Source: Galerina marginata (taxonomy: Eukaryota; Basidiomycota; Agaricomycetes; Agaricales; Galerinaceae). Taken from it: DNA of 64,000 bases. Below, in pieces: positions 35,883 through 46,890 of this stretch. Within the stretch, counting starts at the first letter, position 1, and the number at the start of each line of letters is the position of its first letter. Made by a program: the position numbers and the translations under genes. The stretch is from positions 310,001 to 374,000 of the forward strand of contig JAECYW010000016.1 in the NCBI GenBank assembly GCA_023014335.1, read 5' to 3'. The notes below the pieces were generated by a model. The model searched no databases. It was given only the letters and a program-made list of their open reading frames with translations, and was not told the DNA's origin.

Positions 35883-36232
35883 TCTGTGAGACGAAGTGGG
35901 GGAAAGAAAGAGAGAGTTTGTCGAACTCGCTTCCCTTGAACAGGTTGTCGTTTGCGCCCTGCAGGGTTGACGGTGATCGGTTAATTCGGTTTGTCGGTTG
36001 CTGATCTCCCAGGTGCCTGGAAATTCCCAGGAAACCTTAATTGTGGAATTCCAAATTTTGATCTCGACGACTTCTGCAAAGATTAAATTCGCATGGCATT
36101 TGCAAAATTCAATTTGCGTCTCTCTAGATATAAAAAAAGTCCTCAATAATGTACATTTAAATCCAATCATCCAATCTGCTATGATCTACGCAAGGCTTCC
36201 TTCTCAATGCAAACGCCGGACTGATACATTAA

Positions 36233-37072
36233 TTAAACGATTTGCGCGATTGGAATAGTATTGCCGGTGGGGTTGTTGATAACGACGTTGTCAGGAAACT
36301 TGAAGATATACCGGGCAAACCGACAAACTAACCTCCGTGTAGCTTCAATTGTTGAACTAGCAAGTCCCGTCTCGTAATACCTCTTGAGTTCGTCAGCGAG
36401 CGGCACATTGCAATACTTGTTTGGTACGCAAAGAAGGAGGACCGGCCAATCGTCATTGTCGGCATGTATAAGCTGCTGTGTTTCGAGGAATGCATTGAGT
36501 TGGATCAAGGAGGTGTCGGATCCAGTCCTTTGACAGACAGTCGCAATATACTTGATGGAAGGTTCGTCTAGCTGGCTGACTGCGATGTTTGAACCTCTAT
36601 AAATGGTGGTGGAGAGAGCGCGGGCTTCAAGATTGAGGCGCCATCGAGCACCTCTAAATTCGGGTTCAGGGAAAATGATAACATCTTGCGCACGTAGAAC
36701 GATTGGATCACCCTCCCAATACTTCTTGAATTCCAGACTTTCGAAAAATTGAGGGTGGACCTCCTGGTAAACACCGCTAAATGTTGTTGAATGCTCGAAA
36801 AGAGGTCGTTTGAAGTGGGGAAATCGTTTACGACCATCAGTATTAGTCAGACCAATACTTTCAGATCTGGATCGAAGGGGAATAGGATTGAAGAATGGGT
36901 GGGGTGCGTATTGCCTAGAGGCCTTCCTTGAAATTTGCTGAATTGGATGAGCTGAAGCCTGGATTGTGATGCTACTAGTAGTAGAGGTAGTACGAGTGCG
37001 TCTTGGATGCTCTTGAGTATTCTCCAAGTCTTCTACAGAAGGAGCGCAAAGTGTAGCGGTCGGAGATGACAT
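36233..37072 (-). CDS. Uncharacterised protein, paralogue 2
   Basis: Single-exon frame. From ATG 37072 (MSSPTATLCAPSVEDLEN) it is 279 residues; an upstream in-frame ATG at 37216 would give 327. The core matches paralogue 1: GRKRFPHFKRPLFEH, YQEVHPQFFESLEFKKYW, RGARWRLNLEA, DEPSIKYIATVCQR, TSLIQLNAFLE, DNDDWPVLLLCVPNKYC, followed by a longer tail ending IPIAQIV. Identity in the core is about 40 percent by eye, so the pair is old or fast-evolving. There are no internal stops. It starts about 180-320 bp downstream of the Ty3 integrase on the same strand, where some Ty3 elements carry an extra ORF. Function unknown. Confidence 0.65.
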   Translation of the reverse strand: MSSPTATLCAPSVEDLENTQEHPRRTRTTSTTSSITIQASAHPIQQISRKASRQYAPHPFFNPIPLRSRSESIGLTNTDGRKRFPHFKRPLFEHSTTFSGVYQEVHPQFFESLEFKKYWEGDPIVLRAQDVIIFPEPEFRGARWRLNLEARALSTTIYRGSNIAVSQLDEPSIKYIATVCQRTGSDTSLIQLNAFLETQQLIHADNDDWPVLLLCVPNKYCNVPLADELKRYYETGLASSTIEATRRLVCRFARYIFKFPDNVVINNPTGNTIPIAQIV

Positions 37073-37395
37073 GGCTAAAGTGTCTGGTGAAAGTTCGACA
37101 GGCGACGGTGGTGGTGCTCTTGGTGGAAATCTAGGGGATGGTACTGGTGGAGAGCAAGCAAGATCGAGTATGAGTCTCGGACGTCGTACTAAATGGTTGG
37201 ATGGTCTGGTCGGCATAATGAGGGTGCGTACTTTAAAGAGTGGCGTCCAAAGTTTTGGGGCGTGTCAATTTTTAAAGAAGTCTTCAGTCAATTTCTGTTT
37301 TGGGATTATTGATGGTGGAAGTGTAGGATTCTTAAATTCAGGGTAATCTGGTCACTAATCTGAGATTGCCGATTTGATTGCTGATCCTAAATCTG

Positions 37396-39165
37396 TCATC
37401 CTCTGGGTCCGTCATAATCTCCTCGCGCGTTCTTCTTCATAAATGAATGGTCTCTTGTAATATATGGCAAAAGTCGAGTGGGCGATATTTTATGCTTGTA
37501 AGGAGTTGCATCTAATTCCTTTAACCAATAATAGCCATTTTCACTTCGCATTGATACTATATATGGCCCTAGGTAGCGAACTTTATGCTTCCGATTGTGG
37601 CTCATTTCGATTTGAGAATTGCGCACTAGCACAAGCTCTCCTTTCTTGTAAGTATCACGAGAGAGGTGATGAATGAATCGTTTCTCAAATTGTTCTTTTG
37701 ATGCAAATCAAGCTTTCTTCAGTCTCCGAGCGGCTCGAGCTATATCGTCTGGGTGTTTGTTAAGCTGTTGCATCCTCAGAGCTATCAGATCACTGGTTTT
37801 CATATTGGCGTGAAATCCTTCGACCATAAAGGTTGCTTCTGCTAGATCTAGCGGTAGCATCGGTTCGGTACCATGGAGAAGCTGGTATGGGGAAAATCCA
37901 GTAACTCGGCTGATGGTGATTCGATCGGCAAATACTGCTTCCGCTAACTTTTCTGGCCATCGCGTTATTGGTGTGCCTGTTGTTTGGCATGACTTAACCA
38001 GGGATTCGCGCAATATAAAATGTCCCCGCTCTACGACTCCATTGGCATGATGATTGTATGGCATGATACGGATGTGGGGAATTTTGAGTCGCTTTAGCAA
38101 TTCTGCAAAGACTCCTTTGATTTCTGGTCCATTATCGGTGATAACATGATCGGGGGCTCCATATCTGCAAAATATCTGTTCCCAGAAGAATTTACGCAGT
38201 TCGTCAGATGTCTTATCAGGTAATGCTCTTGCTTCGCATGCTCCAGATAAGTCGTCTCGGGCTACTACTATGCACACTTTATTATCGACTGACTTGGGCA
38301 TGTGCATAATGTCAACGTAAATTTTTGAGAATAGTTTTGTGGGTGTCGAAATCGTCAGAGGAATTTCAGTCCTCTTTAGGCTTCGGACTTGGCATTCGTG
38401 ACATGATTTCACATGATGGTGAATGTCAGCTCGGATATGCGGCCAGAAAAAGCGGTGTCGGAGGATCTCATAAACGGCCTGAACTCCACGGTGTCCTAAT
38501 TCTTCATGTGCCTGACGAAGTATTGACAGCTTCTTTTCAGGTTCGGAAATGACAAGAAGTGGGGGTCGGTTTCCATTTCTCTTGAAAAGCCGGTCGTCCT
38601 TGACAATAAACTCTGTCGCTTTGGCAAGAAACCTTCGTTTCTTCTGAATATCGGTTATTACGGGGGTTTCCAAGGTTTTAAGGAAATGTTCTATATCCTG
38701 TAACATTTCTTCCTGAGTGATGCAACTAGCGGCAAGGCATGATGGGAGTGTGATCGGATCATTGTTTGGATTTTTAAGGGGTTTGTTTGGTTGTATAGGA
38801 TTTCGCGATGTATGTAAGTCTGGATAGAAGGTCAGCAACGCAATTCCATCAAGCCAGCTGTCGTCATCGGATTCTACAATTTCTCCTTCAGCTAATGTGC
38901 GACGAGAAAGCGCATCAGGTCCCTTATGATTCTTGGCTGGAACGTGCACAAGCTCAAATGGAAAGAGCATTATCCCTTGGATCCATCGGTTGATAGCTGC
39001 ATTGGGTTGAAGGTCTGGGTCATTTAGCATTCCTTTAATGTACTTTGCATCAACTTCGACAATAAGCTTCTTGACTCCAATGATGTACAATCTCCAATGG
39101 CGAAGAGCACGATAAAGTCCAAATAATTCTAGTTTGGGTTGAGAATAGCGGGATCATCAGGAAAA
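37396..39165 (-). pseudogene. pol: Ty3/Gypsy pol remnant: RNase H and integrase
   Basis: Read on the minus strand it begins within RNase H (KLELFGLYRALRHWR, VEVDAKYIKGML, VHVPAKNHKGPDALSRR). The integrase follows: an H2C2 zinc finger (HEELGHRGVQAVYEILRH...CHECQ), then core DDE residues in KIYVDIMHMP, ITDNGPE and VVERGH, and the C-terminal GPYIVSMRSENGYYWLKELD. Integrase inserts the cDNA into the genome. One in-frame TGA (37708-37710) after RRLKKA sits where an arginine CGA is expected, with the same frame continuing to 37396. Reverse transcriptase is missing; the fragment ends abruptly near 39165. Its orientation is opposite to the gag/protease at 24-33 kb, so it is another element or an inverted part of the same one. 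Confidence 0.9.
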
Positions 39166-39427
39166 GGACCTTTAGCCCTAGGCCAACCTGGGTCAACCTG
39201 GGTAATTACATGGCTTTGAGGATGCTTTGCATGTCTTTGCAAGTCTTTGACGTCTTTCAAGGGTCTCAGGTCTATTAGGAAATACACTTTTGATTCCAGA
39301 TCAATCTAGGTAATATTGACTTTCGGAAAGCATATTTAAGTCTTTATATGTCTTTGGATAGCCTGTAGTGCTCCTGGAGTGCTTTGCAATATATAATTTA
39401 ATATAGTATATATACTAATAGTACGCT
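39166..39427. other. 3' flank of the Plavaka transposase
   Basis: It contains direct repeats (CAACCTGGGTCAACCTGGGT; GTCTTTGCAAGTCTTTGACGTC). It abuts the abruptly truncated pol, so one end of the Plavaka element probably lies around 39166. A matching inverted end was not found. Confidence 0.4.
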
Positions 39428-42400
39428 CTACCAGATTGTCTGATAACTGTATTTACTCAGCCAATTATTGACCAAGAAGTGCGTGGCATGATTGAGAACA
39501 CTGTCTGGGGTCCAATGAATGGGGACATCGGCAGGAAAGACAGGAAATAACATGCAGCTTTGACAAATATGCGATAATGGAAGAATTGCTCCTTGGGCCC
39601 TGACTGGGTTGGTGGAGGTTGAAACCTTTCGAATGCGGTACATCATCCCATGTTTGATGTCTGCAGCTGCTTCTAGCCTGGAGTACCATTCAATATAAAC
39701 CAACGGTTCCTTAGGCCAGTTTCTAGGTGCTGGTTGAGTTCCTAGATGTGTTTGGACTTGTTCTGGAAGAGTAAAAATGACCCGAACACGGCCAACTCTT
39801 GTACCTAGCGAGTGTTTATTAGCTATCTCAATGGATGATAGGTAATTATTTTGTTGCCTACCAGCTACACCTGTTGACTCTGCCGATTCGCTGGTGATAG
39901 CAATAACAGTATCAAAACGGCCACGAGGATATTGTTTAGACTTAGGAATGGCTTTAACGAGATCTTTCTCCTCCTCATCGTCATGTATGCCTTCTGGATG
40001 GAATCGGAACATATTGTAGACATTGACATGCGAAAAGGGAAGGGTGCTTTGGGTAAGATATCGAGGAAGAACTGGACGGGATGTGAATGCATTCAGAAAG
40101 ACCTTAAGATAGTAGGTAAAATCTGGTGCATTATACTTGTCTTCTATGAGCGAAAGTTGTCGTTTTGGAAAGTTAGGGTGTTTTGCAATTGATATTCGTG
40201 GCTTCTTGACCGTTGAGGTAGCCAGAGAGGCTTCAGATCCTGGTGGTACAGTTTCATGATGTTGGTTTTTCTGGTGCATTTCAAAACCAACAATCTTTTC
40301 TTGCCGAGAAAGCCATTGTATCATTTGAGGAAATTCGTTGCGCTGATTAGAGGCTCTCCATCCATGTTTGGCAAAGTCGATATGGAGCCGTTCAAACATC
40401 TCTGTATTATAGTTGTCGGTTGTTCCAAAGAGTTCAATAGCGTCGATATAGTGGAGAAGAGAGTGGAATTTAGGAATGTTCAAATGGTCTCGAACACCTG
40501 TTGTGATGAAGTATTTGCGGTTTTTATGAAATCGATCCAGTGCGTCTTTGAGATAGCCAAGAGTAATGTTATCATGCGTGGAATACTGAGCGATATAAAT
40601 GAAATCCAACAAGGCAGTGACGGCCGCTATTCCCTGTGAAGGCATACAACCAACAAGACATCCGAGGAGAATCTTCGCCATGTTCTTTCGCTCCATACCT
40701 GTTATTTGAGACATGGCAAATATACCATTTTTGAACTGTCGAAGACCATACGCTGGAGGAACGGCACGGATGCGGCGGTCCAACTCCTGTGGAGAGAGAA
40801 TTCTCTGGCACCAACTGACCAGATGCTTAAACACTCCTTGGTAAAGTTGATGCAAAACATCAGGTGTGATTGATCGATGGATGTCGCAAAGTGGGAAGCC
40901 TTCCCAGAATGGCCGATAAACACTGCCAGCAACATCGTAAGACATGCAGTATGCATGGAATTTCTGAGCTGGTTTATTGGAATCAGCGGCATGTTCTTTG
41001 GCTTCCTGGATAATTGATTCGGTCCAGCTTTGTGTTCGACTTGTAGCTGGTGTTGGGTTCTGAAGGTCGTTTGCAGGGGCTTTGCATTTAGGACATGTAC
41101 CGTATTTTGTGCAAGCAACAAGGCATTGCTCGGGGTAGTCGGCAACATAACAGGTGAGGATAGGGTGAACATGACGGACCGCACCATCAGAACTGACCAG
41201 CTCCACACCAGTAGTACCAGCAGCAATGAGAGGCTGCAGAACAATTCGCATTGATTCATGAAACAGTCGCTGGACATGTGAACGGTGCGCTTGATCATTC
41301 ATCCTTGAGCGATCCATCTTTTGGACTGAGAGGTAAGCAATAAGGATACAGGCCCGTTTGGAAGGCTTCCGTCGAGTTGCTTTAGGGATATTTCCAATAG
41401 TGAGATAAACAGGATAAGCGGCTTTGTTTCCAGAAAATTGAGTAAGCTGTGTTTTATCTGTCGCAATAATAATTGGTGCAAGGGTCGCTCCTTTTGGTAG
41501 ATGATGCTATTGATGTCTCAGTTAAAGAGGCAATAGAAAGATTTAGAGACTACTCACTTGAAGTACGTGCCACCACTTTGCCGTCCACATTTCCGAAAAA
41601 ATCCGGTTTTGTAAGGTTTTATCTGAAAATATTTTTCGACCAGCAAAAACCATTTCAGGAGAGAGTTGAGGGTCCTTCCAAAGACTTCTGAGAGCCTCAA
41701 CTGGGTCCCGATAACGAAGAGTAAAGGTTTCCTCAGGATTGTCTGCGAAGCTGATAGTTTGTGTCTTCCATTCACCAGCCTTCTCAGGCATAGCGTCTAG
41801 CTTCTGATGAAGCCCTCGAATATTGTGATAGGAAAGCCCTAGCTTTTCAACAACCTAAAATGATATTAAACATCAACGCTAAGAAAAATAAGACTACCAT
41901 ACCCCAGGGATTTCCAAAAGCCGGTTAAAAGCATTATGACCAGGTCCGTCTTTGACCGCCCACTGAGCTACCCTCCAATCTAATTCTGAGGCGAATGGGG
42001 AAAAGGGATTGGGTGAAGTGCTGTCGTCCATCAGAGTATCACCATCCTGGTCGACAGGTATATATCTTGGAGGTTCCTCATATCGTAGAATTTGACCAGA
42101 GTCCTTGTCGACTATTGTGACTCGTTCATCGTCGTTGTCATCAAGAACAGTATGGTTTTGGTTTGTTGCACCTTGGAGGATTTGATTTGCTGCGGTCTGG
42201 GGGCCGGGTCCAGCTACACCCTCCTCTAGATCATCAGGAAGAAAGTCAATCTCATCTGCAAATGGTCCAAAGTCCACGTCAATATCTGGATCCTGCTGTG
42301 GGTCGTAATCTGCTTGGTTGTCGTTTTCTGAATCATTATCTTCTGGTAATGATTGTCCAAGTATACTGTCTTCTTCATCATCAAAGAACACTAAAGCTTT

Positions 42401-42511
42401 CAACTTCCCCTTTCCATACCAGGAGCAAGATCTTGCAAGCGTGAGGTGTGAATTCATGGACTTGATGCTAGTGAAGTATCGACCGCATCCTGCTTCACAA
42501 GGGTGGCTCAT
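39428..42511 (-). CDS. Plavaka/KDZ-superfamily transposase, apparently intact
   Basis: Exons 42511-41903, 41854-41558 and 41506-39428, all phase 0, encode 994 residues, close to the usual size of the family. The introns are 48 bp (GTATGG...TTTTAG) and 51 bp (GTGAGT...CAATAG). The N-terminus has a zinc-finger-like MSHPCEAGCGRYFTSIKSMN...H...C stretch and an acidic region. Then come PEETFTLRYRDPVEALRSLW and WTAKWWHVLQ. The catalytic core follows with ATLAPIIIATDKTQLTQFSG, YPVYLTIGNIPKATRRKPSK, CPKCKAPANDLQNP and ITPDVLHQLYQGVFKHLVSW. These are hallmarks of the fungal Plavaka lineage of KDZ transposases (cut-and-paste, DDE type, common in agaricomycetes). No premature stop was found, so this may be active. 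Four minus-strand genes or fragments lie within 4.4 kb upstream. Confidence 0.92.
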
Positions 42512-42735
42512 TTCCAACTAATGGAAAGTTGTTGAAGGTAAAGGGTTGTATTGATAGAGAGTGGACAAACAGTAGAAATAGAAATACGACTGAGCACCGG
42601 AGGGATGGAGCAATGACTTGGCGGTTGATAGCAGCAAGCGAGCGATGACTGAGCTGAATGATGTGGAATGATAAAATTAGCTGACAAAAATAAGAGATTC
42701 TCATGTCAATTATTCACCTAGAACAAATCGATATG

Positions 42736-43308
42736 TCACATCTTCAAGGACTTGGATATTTTCTTCCAGTGAAGGTATTGCTTCTCGAGCCGAGATCGCA
42801 TTTTGGTAAGGACAGAAAGTTCAATTTCCAATTGCTTCACAATTTTTGAGGCCAGACGATGTGACATGGGTTGGCCCCGGGTCTTCCGGAAGGTCTTCTT
42901 CTTCTTAAATAACTTTCGCTTAGGACAGAGATCCGACTTCCGTCTGTCTAGCTTTGAAAGCTGAAAAAGGTTCTTTCTCCTTGATGGAGACCCGATAATG
43001 GTAGTCTGAGTCTGTTCAAATTGGCCAGACTATGGAAAACCATAAAACCAACGAAGATGTTTTGGAGAGTAGATTAACATACCTTGACAACCTCTGGAGG
43101 GAGCGTAGTGGGATACTTATTATATTCTGCTTTGTACCATTCTTCATAGGCTTCAGCAGTATAAGGTCCATGGAAAGATGTGCTTGAAATAGCCTGAAGG
43201 AATAAAATATGAACTGGAAATCGGAAGTTCTGATAATTGCCATACATCTGAAAATTCAACGCAACCACTAGAAAGAACCCCCAAATTGTTACGCATCGGA
43301 GATGACCC
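42736..43308 (-). CDS. Short basic hypothetical gene beside the transposase
   Basis: The 3' exon (43029-42736) is joined by a clear 53-bp intron (43082-43030, GTATGT...CCATAG, phase 0) to an upstream exon reading TAEAYEEWYKAEYNKYPTTL and PPEVVK. The C-terminal half is strongly basic (SRRKNLFQLSKLDRRKSDLC; KRKLFKKKKTFRKTRGQPMS) and ends with a helical stretch LASKIVKQLEIELSVLTKMR. The 5' end is uncertain: ATG 43308 (MGHLRC) followed by a possible 45-bp intron, or a later ATG. It may be a DNA- or RNA-binding accessory ORF of the neighbouring KDZ element, or part of a decayed gene. Confidence 0.4.
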
Positions 43309-43608
43309 ATAGTAGGTTGAAGACGAATATTTATAGGTAGTTGAATATAGAGGCATTTAACCAGACTGGCAGGACAGAAGTGGAAGGTGGATGTTGAACG
43401 TTCCAAGTTGAACTCCAACTTGCATGTCACGTTATCATCCAGCCTGTCCTGCAAACAACTTGACTCAAGAAATCGTTACACTGACACATTACAAACATAC
43501 AAGTTGTAGTCCAAAAAGGCGTACATACTGAGGAAGAAAAACCGAAGAATGAAAAGAATGGAAATACAACAATGCAAAACCTAAAACGAACGTCCATTCA
43601 GATACCCT
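43309..43608. other. Spacer, no gene recognised
   Basis: Intergenic sequence between the small basic gene and the 3' end of the nuclease-kinase gene. Confidence 0.4.
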
Positions 43609-46014
43609 TCACTCTTCCCATACAATCGACATCATGGCGGCAGCCTCCTGGGCAACCAAAACCGGTGCAAAAGATGGCCAACTTGGGAACCAGGACTCGA
43701 TCATCTCTTTGTCATGGCTGCTTGCGATAGCCTTTCCAGCATGCCCCGGCCACCAAATATCCGGGTTCCTGTGCGGTGGATAACAAATTTTTCCTGCAAT
43801 TCCGGCCCAGTCAAAATCGACAACCATCAGATGAGGTAGAGAGCCATTAGGGAATAGAATGACACAATCCAAACTGCCATCTTGAAGGATTGTGAACCTG
43901 ACGTAGATCATGATGTTGTTGTTTCGAAGATCGCCATGAGCATAGGACCCAGCTGCAAGTGTGTCGAGAATACGTTGAAGAGCTTCACAAATTTTTCTCT
44001 TTGAATTTGAAGCGACTTTTGGAAACCTCTCTCCCAAATCGTAAAGTGTTATCCAGCCAGGTGACATATCTGAAGGTGGATGCAGGAATTCCATGAGATG
44101 GTATGTTTCAAGTGATTCTCCAGGAAGATCTGGCGTTTGTAGATGGAAGGGGAGAAGGTATTTTGGTGCCATTCTTTGGTTTGCTAGATAGGCATGGACC
44201 TCTCGTCCGTATCTCTCCTTTGCTAGTCCTGTGTATATGATCTTCATGAGGAATTGCGATTCAAAACCTTTAAGAGCGGCTGGGATAGTCTCGTTAACAC
44301 ATTTCGCCAGGTAGATAACCCCAGAAAATATCGTCCTTGTAATTTCAATTCCATCTTGTGGAGAAAATCTTGGTACATCCAGCTCTACATGCTGAGAGTC
44401 GTCTTCACTCCATTCACTAAATAAATTCAGAGAAGATTAGAAAAGGCATTGATATCCATATAAGCATAATTACGCTGGGATCCACGGTATAGCCTTATGT
44501 AGCGCCCAGAGGAGATTTATGCCTTCAACTAAGTTTCTTCCGATTAAATCGTTCTGAAGGTTTACATAGCCGCCTAGCTGTAAAACCACCGGTGATTCGT
44601 CTTTTGCGTCTGTAAAACCCCCGCCTATTCCCAGATGTGTACCTGGTAGGGAAATATTAGAAAAACTACAATCGTAAAATGGAGAGATCATACCAGCCAA
44701 CTGAATAAAAAACAGAGGCGCTCCATTCCGACGAGCCTCTGGACACTCCTTTATGTACGATTGGTAGAGTCTGTGACTTTGCCAAAATGGGTTTCCCCCT
44801 GCACCCATTTCTAATTTGACCTCGACGAAAATGATAGGCACCTTGGATAACCGGTGTCGATACACAATATCCACCTTGTATCTCACCGCAGGACCAGTCG
44901 ACTTTTTCTGGTCGGGTGGTTCATTTGTGACCCATTCATAAGCTCCGTTGGTCGGAAGAATCTTCTGAAGGGCATTCAACAATGCTCGGAGACGTTCTTC
45001 ATGAGAGGTATAAAACTCGGGCATTGAATAAAGCAGTTGGTTGACTGTTTGATAAATGAGCAGCAACATGTCCTCGTCGATCACCAGGCCAGGATGCTTT
45101 GTCGTTTCTTCGTCTGTTGTTTTGTTGTCTGTCGCAGAACCAGGCAAAGAAGGAGGAGGATTGGAATCAGGCGAAGGAGGAGGAGGATTGAAACCAGGCA
45201 AAAGAGGAGGATTGAAGACCCATTGGGTATGAGCCCGGAAAGCAATGTGGAGAAGCTCCAATGGAAGTGGAAATCCTCCAACACGGCCATCTCGAACAGC
45301 CATCCTAGGATCAAGTTGGCAACGTCGGTACATCGGATAGTAACAGTATTCCGATGGCGCTCCTGGTTCAAGAGCTTGGCTGATTATTTTTGATCAAAGC
45401 CTCTCAAGATCCTTGAACTTGAATTGAAGTGTTTCTTCATAACCTTTGGTGCTTTCGTTATCGTCAGGATTGAGGTTGTTGGGAGAAGGGAATGTGAATT
45501 CGGCTTTTAGTTCTGGACGCCCAGCAAGGTCCTCGCGAGCAGATATGTTAGCTGGCACCATTGGAAGAAGGCCAGAACGTATCTTCAGATCTTTGTACCA
45601 ACGTTCAGAATCATATTCTGAGAAAGCGATGAGAATACCAGATATTTCTTCTAGGAGTGGGGCCAAAAGCTGGTTGGCGTCTCTACAGGTCAGAGATTGT
45701 TCATCAGGATTGAGCTCGGCCATATCTTGTTTCTTTTTTGTCGAGTCTGTTGCAGTCTCTTTACCCTTTTTTTTTGACGTCTTGGGAGTGGTTGTTGACT
45801 TGCCCGCGGAATTCTTCATGCCTGTCGTCTTGCCCGTCGTCTTGCCCGTCGACTTGCCTGTCGATGTACCTGCTTTGAGTAGTGTGGCCTGCCCAGTTGA
45901 TTGACCAGTGGCGCCAGTGAGATTTCCTACTCCGGGTGTCACGTTTTTTGCCGCTGCCAGTGTTGCAGCTGCTTCTTTTTGTCGGGTTGATTGTCGTCTA
46001 TCCTGGGTATCCAT
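43609..46014 (-). pseudogene. PD-(D/E)XK nuclease - protein kinase fusion (one in-frame TGA)
   Basis: In order: a Ser/Thr/Lys-rich linker (repeated GKSTGKTTGKTTG), a helical segment, then a PD-(D/E)XK-type nuclease domain (YKVDIVYRHRLSK with the Asp, IIFVEVKLEMG with E-x-K). A kinase-fold domain follows, with LMKIIYTG (beta-3 Lys), GREVHAYLA (alpha-C Glu), HGDLRNNNIMI (catalytic loop) and MVVDFDWAG (DFG-like). Introns: 44693-44643 (51 bp) and 44473-44417 (57 bp), both phase-consistent. The start is ATG 46014 (MDTQDRRQS); an in-frame ATG at 46095 would add a signal-peptide-like segment (FSIFLPLLVCIFTLPLLSCA). One stop, TGA at 45394-45396, lies before the nuclease domain with the same frame continuing. 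The nuclease-plus-kinase layout resembles Crinkler-like and transposon-derived effectors. Function unproven. Confidence 0.7.
44643..44693 (-). other. Predicted intron in the nuclease-kinase gene
   Basis: GTATGA...CTACCAG, 51 bp, with CTAAT branch motif. It contains no stop in frame, so it could be read through, but removing it joins FFIQLAG to THLGIGGG cleanly. Confidence 0.55.
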
Positions 46015-46368
46015 TTTTGCGCAAGAGAGCAAGGGCAAGGTGAATATACAAACTAGTAGAGGCAGAAAGATAGAAAAACGATAGACTTGAACCATAAACC
46101 TTAATGAGCGTGCTTACTGACTAAATCACGATAAGAAATCGACAGAACCTTAGTTTGACCTTCCAATCTGAAACGATCATCTTTGTTAAGGACCCAGCAA
46201 ATTGGTGACTTGAAAGCGTCTATCTATTTTATGGATATCTACAAGATTCGATTGTAAAAACAAAGAGAAAACCATAACAGGGATTATGATACTAGAATGT
46301 CTGCAAAAAAAGGAGGGACACCGGAAAGGATTCACGATTCCAATAGTGTGTTTTCCCAAGGATGAACA

Positions 46369-46890
46369 TTAATCAGACTTTATGAATAGCTTCTCAGTGG
46401 CAGCGGCGAGCTCATCAAAGGCTTTGCAGCTAGTTGGGTTCAAATGGTGAGAAACCTCGGACAACTGCATTAAGAATAGCACGTACGAATCGCACATCGG
46501 CCCACTATTTTTAGCAGGTTGAAAACGATGGAAGCAAATTGTGCAGAATGCTGGAATTAGAGGTTATATGTCAATTGCCATGTAGATAGAGAGAGATGCA
46601 AAGTGACCTACCAACCGGAAGCTCAGTAGCAGACTCAGATGCCTTGACTTCCACAAGGATTAGACCGGGGAGGAGGATAAATTTCTTTCTTCCGGGATCA
46701 GCCACTGAGCAAGAAGTGACACTGGCAGCATATTCTGGCCCTTGAGATCCGTCCATAAATCTGTGAAAAGAAACTGTGAATCAAGTCACATTCTAGAGCA
46801 AAACCGAATTACTTATCCGTGTTTTTGAAAGGCTTGCTAGAGGAGTAGAAGGTCAGAGTCGATATAGAGAGACCTTTGATATGAATACCA
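46369..46890 (-). pseudogene. Second nuclease-like gene fragment
   Basis: Three exons: about 46890-46813, 46760-46612 and 46550-46369, with introns of 52 bp (GTAATT...TCACAG) and 61 bp (GTAGGT...TTCCAG) and consistent phases. The encoded protein includes KGLSISTLTFYSSSKPFKNT, FMDGSQGPEYAASVTSCSVA and a GLILVEVKASESATELP segment with a PD-(D/E)XK-like E-x-K, then VAFCTICFHRF...CDSYVLFLMQLSEV and the stop. No 5' start was found; the open frame simply begins near 46890. The nuclease assignment rests on one motif. It lies about 350 bp upstream of the nuclease-kinase gene, same strand. Confidence 0.5.
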
